Shown one piece after another: positions 1 through 6,382 of a stretch of DNA of 6,556 nt (positions within the stretch are counted from its first letter, which is position 1; each line of letters starts with the position of its first letter). This stretch comes from Immundisolibacteraceae bacterium (GTDB taxonomy: Bacteria > Pseudomonadota > Gammaproteobacteria > Immundisolibacterales > Immundisolibacteraceae). A model generated the notes under the pieces. That model was given only the letters and a program-made list of their open reading frames with translations, had not been told where the DNA came from and ran no database searches. The translations under genes were made by a program, and so were the position numbers. Location of the stretch: NCBI GenBank assembly GCA_019090185.1, contig JAHRWJ010000017.1, forward strand, positions 1 through 6,556, written 5' to 3'.

Positions 1-1
1 T

Positions 2-73
2 GAGATCCCGTCCATAACAGGAAAGAAAGCGACCGAGAATGACTTTTGGATTGAATCGATTTGCCTATATTAA
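2..73 (+). CDS. Possible C-terminal end of an upstream gene (partial)
   Basis: Reading frame 2 is open from the left edge to a TAA at 71-73, giving 23 residues that begin EIPSITGKK and end ESICLY. The other two plus-strand frames are closed early: a TGA at base 1 and a TAA at about 15-17. This is therefore the only frame that could carry a gene entering the window on this strand. The product cannot be recognised from so few residues. If real, the gene ends 75 bases before the histidine kinase and might be co-transcribed with it. An open stretch of 23 codons can also arise by chance, so confidence is low. Confidence 0.3.
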   Translation, partial: EIPSITGKKATENDFWIESICLY

Positions 74-148
74 TATGAGATGGATGTAGTGTTGGGTGTT
101 AATGTTTTTTGTCTATTGCGAATTATATTTAGATAGGTTGTTGTAATA

Positions 149-1975
149 ATGAATGAATTAACGAAAAACGAATTAGCTAATCTAGAATCCCGGAAAAAAT
201 TGATAGAGGGAGCTAATCTGCATTTTATCCATTGGTTTGTGATTGGATTGTCATCCCTGCTGACGCTTGGCGCTTGGTATTTTTCAACTGAGCAATTAGC
301 TCAAAAGGTTGAGATTAAGTTCAATCGGGAGGCAGATCAGGCAGTGGCGCTTATTAGAGAGCGTATGGGGTTATATGAAAACGCATTATGGGGCGGCGTA
401 GCACTGGCCGACTCCAATCAAGGTGAAGTTTCTTATAAACAGTGGTTGGCTTATTCAAATAGTTTAAAAATTGATAAAACCTACCCGGGAATAAATGGAA
501 TTGGCGTAATATTCAATGTTCAACCTTCAGAAATTGATGCCTACCTTTCTAAAGAGCGGCAATGGCGATCGAACTATAACTTGCATCCGGTTCATAGTGA
601 GGCTGAACACTGGCCAATAACTTATATTGAGCCTGCGGCCCTCAATAAAAAAGCAATCGGTCTTGATATGGCGTTTGAGAAGAATCGCTACACCGGAATT
701 AAAAAAGCTCGGGATACTGGCACTGCACAATTAACTGGCCCAATCACACTTGTTCAAGACTCTAAAAAAACCCCGGGATTCTTGTTCTATGCGCCTTTTT
801 ATAAAAAGGGCATAACTCCGGACACGGAGGAAGGGCGCCAAGCTAATGTTGTAGGTGTTACTTATGCTCCATTTATCATGTACAAATTGATGCAGGGAAC
901 ATTGGCGTCTCAGAACAGGCATGTTTCTATAAAAATAAGTGACTCTGGAGAACTACTCTATGAAGATAATGAAATTGAAGGAAATGATGAGGAGAGTGGC
1001 TCGCTACATAAAAAATTAGTTGATATCGAATTTTACGGACGAGTCTGGTCATTTGATATCCAGTCAAATTTTAGGTTTTTAGATGCATCCTACAGCAACC
1101 AACCTAGGTTGATTCTGATAGGGGGGGTCATTGTTGACTTTCTATTATTAGCGCTATTTATTTTTTTAACAAAAGTGAACCGAAGGGCCCTGGATTATGC
1201 GGACAAGGTCACGGTAGAGCTGCGGAATAAGACAAAACGTTTAGAAAAGTCTAATCAAGATTTAGAACAATTTTCGTATGTTGCTTCTCACGATTTGAAA
1301 ACGCCGCTGAATGGAATAAAACAGCTCGTAGGCTGGATTGAAGAAGATTGTATAGATGTTCTTCCAGAAGAGTCAAAGCAGTATCTTAAATTATTGAAGC
1401 AAAGAACTGAAAGAATGATAAAGCTGCTTCAAGACTTACTGGATTATTCTCGTATTAATCAATTAGACTCTGGATTTGAAACAGTTAATTTACGTGAGAT
1501 GGTTAAAGGTATATTTGATTTATTGGGAGTTCCAGATAGCTTTGCTTGTGTAGCGCCCGATGTTTCACTAATTATACCTAGAATTCCTTTGGAGATTGTA
1601 CTCAGAAATCTCATCTCTAATGCAGTTAAACACCATGATCAAGTAGCTGGAAAAATCGAGGTCAGTTATGAAAGTAGCGCAAATATGCATGTTATTCGTG
1701 TTCAGGATGATGGGCCGGGTATCCCTGTTGAGTTACAAGATAAGGCGCTAGAAATGTTTCGTACACTAAGACCCAGGGATCAAGTTGAAGGTAGTGGTAT
1801 GGGGCTGGCAATTGTAAAGCGGATTGTGGAGCATCATAATGGAATGTTTTTTATTGACCCAGCAGCTGTAAAAGGTACTGTTCTTATTATTAAATTTCCG
1901 TTTTCAGTCGTTCCTAAAGGTGGCCGCAATAGGACGGATAAAATATCTGCAAATTCAGGAGAAAACCATGAATAG
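149..1975 (+). CDS. CHASE-domain sensor histidine kinase, membrane bound
   Basis: The 608-residue protein has the full layout of an inner-membrane sensor kinase. TM1 lies at about residues 25-46. An extracytoplasmic CHASE sensor spans about 47-318, with CHASE-like stretches YPGINGIG near 112 and TGIKKARDTGTAQLTGPI near 182. TM2 is at about 321-341, followed by a short charged coiled-coil linker at 345-373. The HisKA domain has phospho-acceptor H381 in ASHDLKTPL, the phytochrome/Rcp1-partner type of H-box. The HATPase domain has an N box at N491 (NLISNAVKHH), G1 at D521-G524 (DDGPGIP), an F box at F537 and G2 at G548-G552 (GSGMGL). All catalytic boxes are present, so autophosphorylation should work. 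CHASE domains bind small extracellular ligands, but this ligand cannot be read from sequence. The ATG at 149 is the only start that keeps TM1 (next Met is residue 73). The AGG at 135-137 is a weak ribosome site. The stop overlaps the start of the regulator gene, whose receiver is broken, so the natural partner has probably been lost. The gene is AT-rich compared with the genes to its right. Confidence 0.93.
   Translation: MNELTKNELANLESRKKLIEGANLHFIHWFVIGLSSLLTLGAWYFSTEQLAQKVEIKFNREADQAVALIRERMGLYENALWGGVALADSNQGEVSYKQWLAYSNSLKIDKTYPGINGIGVIFNVQPSEIDAYLSKERQWRSNYNLHPVHSEAEHWPITYIEPAALNKKAIGLDMAFEKNRYTGIKKARDTGTAQLTGPITLVQDSKKTPGFLFYAPFYKKGITPDTEEGRQANVVGVTYAPFIMYKLMQGTLASQNRHVSIKISDSGELLYEDNEIEGNDEESGSLHKKLVDIEFYGRVWSFDIQSNFRFLDASYSNQPRLILIGGVIVDFLLLALFIFLTKVNRRALDYADKVTVELRNKTKRLEKSNQDLEQFSYVASHDLKTPLNGIKQLVGWIEEDCIDVLPEESKQYLKLLKQRTERMIKLLQDLLDYSRINQLDSGFETVNLREMVKGIFDLLGVPDSFACVAPDVSLIIPRIPLEIVLRNLISNAVKHHDQVAGKIEVSYESSANMHVIRVQDDGPGIPVELQDKALEMFRTLRPRDQVEGSGMGLAIVKRIVEHHNGMFFIDPAAVKGTVLIIKFPFSVVPKGGRNRTDKISANSGENHE
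1956..1961 (+). promoter_or_regulatory. Ribosome binding site of the response regulator gene
   Basis: CAGGAG lies 6 bases before the ATG at 1968, inside the last codons of the histidine kinase. The regulator start overlaps the kinase stop by 8 bases (ATG at 1968-1970, kinase TAG at 1973-1975). This is the usual arrangement for translational coupling and fixes 1968 as the regulator's original start. Confidence 0.75.
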
Positions 1976-2472
1976 TCAATCCGGCGAAGTTGTGTTGTTA
2001 TTGGTCGAAGATGACAGTGCAACGAAGTTTCAAAAATATCCGGGTAGGAAATTCGACTATTCGGGCCTAAGAGGGTCTAGGGGTATTGGAGTTGTTACGT
2101 AAAAAGGAGGCCCCTAGCCGTTATGTAATTCTTTTTGATATTCAGATGCCACGTATGAATGGGTTAGAATTTCTTGAAGCTATTAGAGGTGAAGAGGTAC
2201 TTTCCCATAGTGTTATTTTTGTTCCAACCACATTTAACGCGGAGAAGGATGTTACTGCTAGTTATCAGCAACAGATAGCCGGGTATTTCGTAAAGGGAGA
2301 GGCGGGGGACAGCTTTATAGGCGTAGTAAATTTATTGGATAATTGTTCGTTCCCCAATTTTTTAACGAGTTCGGAGGAACTTGCTAACTCAATGAGTTTT
2401 TGCTGTTTTAGGGGAGGTAGGGCGCTAGCTAACTGCGCGAGAAGTGACCGCGCTGGAACCGGAGGCATTTAA
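1968..2472 (+). pseudogene. Single-domain (Rcp1/CheY-like) response regulator, decayed
   Basis: This was the receiver partner of the upstream kinase. The first 18 codons read MNSQSGEVVLLLVEDDSA, containing beta-1 and the acidic pair D15/D16. Right after it the family sequence continues in the +1 frame from 2017 (VQRSFKNIRVGNSTIRA), which looks like helix 1 and strand 2. About six codons normally between them are missing, so a frameshifting deletion fits. The same frame then hits TAA at 2068-2070, where the family usually has R or K before the DG motif. It resumes as EGLGVLELLRKK, against a usual pattern like DGLEALELLR. The rest is good receiver sequence: phospho-acceptor Asp in ILFDIQMPRMNG near 2146, TT in VPTTFNAEKD (family LTTS), and Lys in GYFVKGE. 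The end is damaged too: LLDN runs straight into FPN with residues missing, and a T6 run at 2358-2363 removes a likely stop, so the frame reads on to TAA at 2470-2472. Translation from 1968 gives only 44 residues (TAA at 2100). Restart at TTG 2086 would make a fragment lacking the acidic pair. I regard it as non-functional. Confidence 0.82.
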
Positions 2473-2596
2473 TCAAGTGGTGCTGATGATCGAATCCCTG
2501 CTTGATGAGGACAAAGGTCGACTTAAGCCGGTGTTTGAGGCACGGGACGAAGAACACAGTTATGGGGTTTTGCGCTGTGTACAGGCATCACTGTAG
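2429..2596 (+). pseudogene. 3' remnant of an unrecognised gene
   Basis: The frame opens after a TAG at 2426-2428 and runs 55 codons to TAG at 2594-2596. It includes EVTALEPEAFNQVVLMIES and LKPVFEARDEEHSYG. The amino-acid make-up is protein-like (amphipathic, rich in L, E and V). Its G+C (48-52% in counted samples) is above that of the kinase. It ends 2 bases from the stop of the convergent symporter gene, the tight tail-to-tail packing expected of a real gene end. No good start is seen: GTG at 2444 and ATG at 2486 lack a clear ribosome site. A GGAGGAAC at 2373-2380 lies 12 bases before an ATG at 2392, but that ATG is in another frame and ends at 2472. It may be the original start, now frameshifted. 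I do not recognise the family. It could also be a short intact gene starting at 2444. Confidence 0.4.
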
Positions 2597-2598
2597 GG

Positions 2599-4155
2599 TT
2601 AGCTAAAAACCTTTTGCAGGTGCGCTTCGGGTAATGGTTTGGTCAGCAGCGAACTGAGCACCGTAATGACCACCCCCCCAATCATGGCGAGTGCGGTGCA
2701 GCTATAGGGATTGGGAACCTGAGTCGTGAGCCACTGCCCAGCTCCAGCCAGGGTTGGATTCATGGTTATTAGCAAGTCACTAACAAGGCCGCTACGTAGT
2801 AGCGCGAACAGCCCCGCGCCGCCCAGAAAACCAACCAGTGCGCCGGTTCGGGTCACCCCTTTCCAGAGCGCGCCGAGAATCAGCGGTCCGGTCAAGCCGG
2901 CCATCATGCCGCCAAGCCCAAGCCAGATCAGCAGGGTGACATTCATATCCATAAACATCCACGCCAGCCCGGCGGCGACGATCAGCACCACTAAGGTGCC
3001 CCAGCGACTAATGGTCAGTACCTGTTTGTCCAGCTGCTGCTCGGTAAGCTCAGTTTTTAGTCGCGGTGCAATGGTGCGCCGATAGATGTCGTTGGCAAAA
3101 ATTTGTGATGAGGAGATCACCAGCCCATCGGCGGTGGACATCACCGCAGCCAGAATGCCGACCCCAAGAAAAGCGGCCAACCAGGTGGGAAAAATCTCTT
3201 TAAACAATAGTGGTAACGCCTGGTTGGCGCTGCCGCCATCGGCCAGCAGCAGATCACCCAGAATTCCCCTGGCCATAATGCCGCCCAACGCCATGGCCGG
3301 CAAAATGAGTGCCAGCACGAAGGCGATGATTAAGAATCGTTGACGATCTTTGGGTGAGCGTAGTGCCCATATTTTGTTACCCAGGTGGGGCATTAACCCC
3401 AGCGGAATATGAGCAATAATGATGGCGATACCGCTCCAGAGAGAGGCAAACAGCATGTGGTCGGGATTAAAAACCGTGACCGTGTTGGGGTCGAGGACTT
3501 TGAGTTTATTGAGTAGACCGGCCAGGCCACCCTCAACGCCAAAGCCAGTAAAAAAAAGTACCGCAAGCCCCAATGCCAACACCACCATCAAGCCGCCCTG
3601 GACGCCATCGGTGAGAATGTCCGCATGGGCGCCACCAAGCTCTACGTACATTAACAAAACCAGCGAGGTAATCAGTAGCGCCCAGGGGGCACTCAGGCCA
3701 AGCATCTGCTCAAACATAACCAGTCCGGCCAGTAGTTGACCGGCCAGATAGGTGAGCAGCAGTAGCGAGAATACTGCCGTCAGTAGTCGTAACGGCTCAG
3801 AGTCAAAGCGGTCACCCAGGTATTCAGGAATCGAGCGGCTGCCGAACCGGTCACCGCCATTAGCGATTAATTTAATGCAGATCAGCACGCCAATATAGGT
3901 GCCAATCGGGTATCCGATCAGCAGCCAGAGGCTGGAGAGTCCTGCCTGATAGGCCAACCCGGGAATGCCCAAAAAAGTAGCGCCGCTGGCGGTGGTGGCC
4001 GAAAACGCCAGCGCCAGGAACCAGGGGCCATAACTGTGGCGGGCGGTGGCAAAGTCATCGGCGTGCTTTACCCTGCTGTTACCGATCAGACCAAAAGCGA
4101 TCATCATGGCGATGTAACCGCTTAAAAATAACCAGGACCAGGTAATTAAACTCAA
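2599..4155 (-). CDS. Sodium:solute symporter (SSS/SSF family)
   Basis: The 518-residue protein is almost entirely hydrophobic helices, consistent with about 13 transmembrane segments of the SSS family (PutP, PanF and SGLT relatives), which drive uptake of an organic solute with Na+. TM1 starts at the very N-terminus (residues 3-22). The conserved second helix reads FSATTASGATFLGIPG at 51-66. The helix containing AAVMSTAD at 336-343 includes S340-T341, matching the Ser-Thr pair that in PutP contributes to Na+ binding; it is followed by SSSQIFANDIYRR, the usual exit of that helix. Length is normal. The substrate cannot be fixed from sequence; carboxylates, amino acids or vitamins are all transported by this family. 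The start is a TTG (complement of 4153-4155). No ATG or GTG lies upstream in frame before a stop, and the next Met (residue 17) would cut TM1, so TTG is preferred despite no clear ribosome site. It follows the oxidoreductase gene by 66 bases on the same strand and is probably co-transcribed with it. Confidence 0.9.
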   Translation of the reverse strand: MSLITWSWLFLSGYIAMMIAFGLIGNSRVKHADDFATARHSYGPWFLALAFSATTASGATFLGIPGLAYQAGLSSLWLLIGYPIGTYIGVLICIKLIANGGDRFGSRSIPEYLGDRFDSEPLRLLTAVFSLLLLTYLAGQLLAGLVMFEQMLGLSAPWALLITSLVLLMYVELGGAHADILTDGVQGGLMVVLALGLAVLFFTGFGVEGGLAGLLNKLKVLDPNTVTVFNPDHMLFASLWSGIAIIIAHIPLGLMPHLGNKIWALRSPKDRQRFLIIAFVLALILPAMALGGIMARGILGDLLLADGGSANQALPLLFKEIFPTWLAAFLGVGILAAVMSTADGLVISSSQIFANDIYRRTIAPRLKTELTEQQLDKQVLTISRWGTLVVLIVAAGLAWMFMDMNVTLLIWLGLGGMMAGLTGPLILGALWKGVTRTGALVGFLGGAGLFALLRSGLVSDLLITMNPTLAGAGQWLTTQVPNPYSCTALAMIGGVVITVLSSLLTKPLPEAHLQKVFS

Positions 4156-4221
4156 GGGGGCTGTCTCAGTTGGGTAGTCGTTGAAGGTGGTCCTGACGGT
4201 TAATCTGGCAAGAGGTTAGCC

Positions 4222-5265
4222 CTAGGCCATACCAAACTCTTCAGCCAGTAGCCGGTAGGAGCGAAGTCTATCTTTTAAATGATAGGTCACACAGACCACC
4301 GAAATTTCGTCGACCTGATATTGCGCGGCCTGGGCTTCGAGTTGTTCTCGACAGTCCGCCGGGGTGCCGATAATGGTGTTACCTAATACCTTGCCGTAGC
4401 GCGATTTTTCAAGTTCATTGAGCTGCTCGTATAACTCAGCGGCTTGTTCCGGCGAGGGCAAGTTAATGATTTTGCCCTGCGACAGTGCTGTGTGGATCCA
4501 GATAGTCCGAGTGCGGGCAATGGTTTCGGCCTCTTCTCGGGTCGGCGCACAGATTACCGCTGCGCCGAGCATCGCCTCAGGTTGTTGGCGGCTGGGATTA
4601 GGTTTAAAGGCAGCCCGATAGTGGTCGAGAATTTCTGGCGAGCGTTCGTGGGTGTTAATAAAGAGCGCGAGTACAAAGCCATAGCCGAGCTGACCGGCAA
4701 GCTCTGCACTGCCGCCGCTAGAGCCGAGCATCCAGGTTTCCGGCGCGATGGCATCTTCTGGAATAACTCTGACCGGTGCAAACGGGTGATCGGTCGGCAA
4801 CTCGTCGTGAAGCATGCTTATCAGCGTTGCTGCTTGCTGGGGATAGAGGTCACTGGCAATCGGTTGTCTTGGCCAGCTTAGTGCCTGGGTGGCCAGGCGG
4901 TCACCGCCGGGAGCACGACCAATGCTCAGATCAATGCGGCCGGGATTGAGTGCTGAGAGCATCCGAAAGGTTTCTGCCACCTTGGTTGGGCTGTAGTGGG
5001 TGAGCATGACGCCACCACTGCCGACTCGGATTCGATCGGTGTTCTGAGCGACATGGGCAATCAGGATTTCTGGCGCAGGACAGGCGTAACCGGGGGAGTT
5101 GTGATGCTCGGCAAACCAGTAGCGGTGGTAGCCGAGTTGGTCGCAAAGTTTGGCCAGCTCAACACTGTTGTGCAGCGCCTGGCTAGAGCTGCCGTTGTCG
5201 TGAATCGGGGACTGGTCGGTAACGCTGAGGGTGAGCGGCTTTCTGGGTGATCTAGAGGAGTTCAT
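4222..5265 (-). CDS. Luciferase-like (LLM class) flavin-dependent oxidoreductase, YhbW-like group
   Basis: The 347-residue protein belongs to the bacterial luciferase-like TIM-barrel family, which uses reduced FMN (or F420 in some members) and usually O2 to oxidise small organic substrates. Group-typical stretches, in order: LSVTDQSPI at 13-21; GYHRYWFAEHHNSPGYACPA at 45-64; VGSGGVMLTHYSPTKVAE at 81-98, the flavin-side loop; LNPGRIDLSIGRAPGGD at 106-122; WMLGSSGGSA at 178-187; and GTPADCREQLE at 300-310, the common C-terminal motif. These match the single-component group that includes E. coli YhbW and B. subtilis YwcH. Substrates of that group are mostly unknown, so none is assigned. The protein is soluble with no signal peptide. 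The ATG at 5265 gives about ten extra residues before the first strand, and the ribosome site is weak. It is first in a minus-strand pair with the symporter and diverges from the enoyl-CoA hydratase gene across a 279-base control region. Confidence 0.9.
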   Translation of the reverse strand: MNSSRSPRKPLTLSVTDQSPIHDNGSSSQALHNSVELAKLCDQLGYHRYWFAEHHNSPGYACPAPEILIAHVAQNTDRIRVGSGGVMLTHYSPTKVAETFRMLSALNPGRIDLSIGRAPGGDRLATQALSWPRQPIASDLYPQQAATLISMLHDELPTDHPFAPVRVIPEDAIAPETWMLGSSGGSAELAGQLGYGFVLALFINTHERSPEILDHYRAAFKPNPSRQQPEAMLGAAVICAPTREEAETIARTRTIWIHTALSQGKIINLPSPEQAAELYEQLNELEKSRYGKVLGNTIIGTPADCREQLEAQAAQYQVDEISVVCVTYHLKDRLRSYRLLAEEFGMA

Positions 5266-5300
5266 TGGCAGTTAGAGGGTCTTGGCAGATGGAATAGGGG

Positions 5301-5322
5301 GCGCAAGTTTACCTTGTTGCGC
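5301..5322. repeat. Short inverted repeat in the divergent control region
   Basis: GCGCAA at 5301-5306 is repeated inverted as TTGCGC at 5317-5322, with a 10-base spacer. It lies between the oxidoreductase start and the candidate promoter of that gene, so it would be in the 5' leader. On the plus strand it is followed by ATTTTA, but no gene reads into it from that side, so a terminator role is unlikely. Six-base arms can occur by chance. Confidence 0.35.
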
Positions 5323-5353
5323 ATTTTAGTATTGTGCAGCTTAGCTGCTTCAA
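5323..5353 (-). promoter_or_regulatory. Weak candidate promoter for the oxidoreductase-symporter pair
   Basis: On the minus strand TTGAAG (complement of 5348-5353) and TAAAAT (complement of 5323-5328) resemble -35 and -10 boxes, with 4/6 and 5/6 matches. The 19-base spacer is longer than ideal. They lie 58-88 bases before the oxidoreductase start. A perfect 6-bp dyad (5336-5348) occupies the spacer, where a bound repressor would block polymerase. This is inference from pattern only. Confidence 0.25.
5336..5348. promoter_or_regulatory. 13-bp palindrome GCAGCT-T-AGCTGC, possible operator
   Basis: Two perfect 6-bp arms flank a single base. The site sits between the -35-like and -10-like boxes proposed for the minus-strand oxidoreductase gene, a classic repressor position. 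No regulator gene is present in the window to pair with it. It could be a chance palindrome. Confidence 0.3.
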
Positions 5354-5391
5354 TCGTGGTGACTCATGTCATTAATTAGCCAAGGACAATA

Positions 5392-5426
5392 GAACCAATT
5401 CTAACTAACTCGGTTAGAATTGGTTC
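5392..5426. promoter_or_regulatory. Perfect 14-bp inverted repeat, probable operator
   Basis: GAACCAATTCTAAC at 5392-5405 and GTTAGAATTGGTTC at 5413-5426 are exact reverse complements separated by 7 bases. A second, nested dyad uses the same right arm: CTAAC at 5405-5409, TCG, GTTAG at 5413-5417. The site lies between divergent genes, 127 bases from the oxidoreductase start and 119 from the hydratase start. Neither side has a T run, and no gene reads toward it, so it is not a terminator. Its size and symmetry fit a dimeric regulator site (TetR-, MarR- or LysR-type cannot be told apart). The regulator must be encoded outside the window. Confidence 0.6.
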
Positions 5427-5531
5427 GCCAACGCCACTGGAGCAAGTTAATAAAAACCCGTTAGGCGCTGGCGAGGTAGCGGCGTCGGTCTGAGCAAGTT
5501 TTGATCAGCCCGATACTATTTATTGAGGATG

Positions 5532-5537
5532 AGGAGG
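5532..5537 (+). promoter_or_regulatory. Strong ribosome binding site of the hydratase gene
   Basis: AGGAGG ends 7 bases before the ATG at 5545, an almost ideal Shine-Dalgarno and the strongest in the window. It fixes the start codon and suggests high translation when the gene is transcribed. I see no convincing -35/-10 pair for this gene between the 14-bp dyad and this site. Confidence 0.85.
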
Positions 5538-5544
5538 AAGCAGC

Positions 5545-6363
5545 ATGAGTCAGTATGAATGTGTCGATTTGGCAGTCGAAGGTGACGTGGCCACAGTAAT
5601 TTTAAACCGTCCAGAAAAACGCAATTGTTTAAGCCCGACATTACACCGCAACATGGTGGATGTGCTCAATGTGGTTGCGGCTGAAAAATGTAAAGTGTTG
5701 GTGATTACCGGTGCTGGCGATTCGTTTAGCGCCGGCATGGATTTAGAGCAGTGTTTTCTGGAACCCTTTGATGATCCGGAAAAGTTCAATGAGATTAATC
5801 AACCCTGTTTTGAGTGGTTTTCTCATCTGCGTAATTTTCCGGGTGTTACCGTTGCCAAGGTCAATGGTTGGGCGTTTGGTGGTGGCTTTGAAATTGCCAG
5901 TATCTGCGACATTGTTATTGCTGCTGAGGAGTCGGTTTGGGGGTTATCAGAAATTAACTTCGGTATTTTCCCCGGCGGTGGTGCCACCTGGTCCTACGCC
6001 CACAACATGACCCGTAAGCAGGCGCTGTTTTATGCGCTTACCGGTGCCACTTTGACCGGTACAGAAGCTTTGGCTCTTGGGCTGGCCACTAAGGTTGTGC
6101 CGCTGGCCGATCTGGACGGCGAAGTCGATAAGTGGGTCACTAACCTGGCGCAGAAGGGCAGAGCGGTATTGCGTAAAACCAAGGAGGTCTACGAAAAATC
6201 CCTGAAGATGACTTTTGAGGAATCGGTGGATTGGGAAATGGCAAAGATGTGGGAGTTGTCTCGGGAAACCAACGATGATTGGGTTCGCACCGCGTTGAAG
6301 TCATTCTCAAAACGGGAATTCAAACCCGGTTTACAGAGTTATAAATTGACCAACGACGTCTAG
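5545..6363 (+). CDS. Enoyl-CoA hydratase/isomerase (crotonase) family protein, similar to hydroxycinnamoyl-CoA hydratase-lyase
   Basis: The 272-residue protein has the usual crotonase length and motifs. ILNRPEKRNCLSPTLHRNM at 19-37 and the FSAGMDLE oxyanion-hole loop at 61-68 are present. VNGWAFGGGFEIASICD at 106-122 and GLSEINFGIFPGGG at 133-146 follow, and the C-terminus reads KPGLQSYK. The NGW-FGGGF and GLSEIN-GI-PG patterns and the KPGLQ-YK tail resemble p-hydroxycinnamoyl-CoA hydratase-lyase (HCHL/Ech of Pseudomonas), which turns feruloyl- or coumaroyl-CoA into vanillin or 4-hydroxybenzaldehyde. However, HCHL has Ser123 and Tyr239 at positions that here hold E116 and M232, while E136 matches HCHL Glu143. 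E116 and E136 are the two acid-base glutamates of ordinary enoyl-CoA hydratases (Glu144 and Glu164 in rat crotonase). I therefore expect hydration of an enoyl-CoA, perhaps aryl-substituted, rather than aldehyde release; the substrate is open. It has its own strong ribosome site, a probable operator upstream and a hairpin downstream, so it is likely monocistronic. Confidence 0.9.
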   Translation: MSQYECVDLAVEGDVATVILNRPEKRNCLSPTLHRNMVDVLNVVAAEKCKVLVITGAGDSFSAGMDLEQCFLEPFDDPEKFNEINQPCFEWFSHLRNFPGVTVAKVNGWAFGGGFEIASICDIVIAAEESVWGLSEINFGIFPGGGATWSYAHNMTRKQALFYALTGATLTGTEALALGLATKVVPLADLDGEVDKWVTNLAQKGRAVLRKTKEVYEKSLKMTFEESVDWEMAKMWELSRETNDDWVRTALKSFSKREFKPGLQSYKLTNDV

Positions 6364-6382
6364 TGGTGGAGTTGGTTTGATC

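Noticed and set aside
74..148. Promoter for the histidine kinase (TATATT at 124-129)
   Set aside because: The stretch is AT-rich, so -10-like hexamers are expected, and no acceptable -35 box lies 16-18 bases upstream. Transcription may start further left.
2016..2100. Programmed ribosomal frameshift in the response regulator gene
   Set aside because: The +1 frame carries a TAA at 2068-2070, about six codons are missing and conserved residues are changed nearby. No convincing slippery site or downstream stimulator is seen, so one shift would not restore the protein.
2383..2434. GCTAACT direct repeat (2383-2389 and 2428-2434) as a target-site duplication or deletion scar
   Set aside because: It is only 7 bases in a short AT-rich stretch, with no mobile element between the copies. 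Chance is a sufficient explanation.
2726..3739. Plus-strand open frames of 85-119 codons
   Set aside because: They are antisense to the symporter and rich in S, P, A and R, as expected from reading the complement of hydrophobic codons. No independent evidence supports them.
4444..4881. Plus-strand open frame of 145 codons
   Set aside because: It lies wholly antisense to the well-supported luciferase-like oxidoreductase, has no recognisable domain and starts without a ribosome site. It is a shadow of that GC-rich gene.
5392..5426. Perfect inverted repeat as an intrinsic terminator
   Set aside because: The flanking genes diverge from it, so no transcript is expected to end here, and neither strand has a T run after the stem.
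5545..6363. Naming the crotonase-family gene ech/fcs-pathway feruloyl-CoA hydratase-lyase
   Set aside because: The lyase-associated Ser and Tyr positions are replaced by Glu and Met, and no feruloyl-CoA synthetase or vanillin dehydrogenase is in the window.
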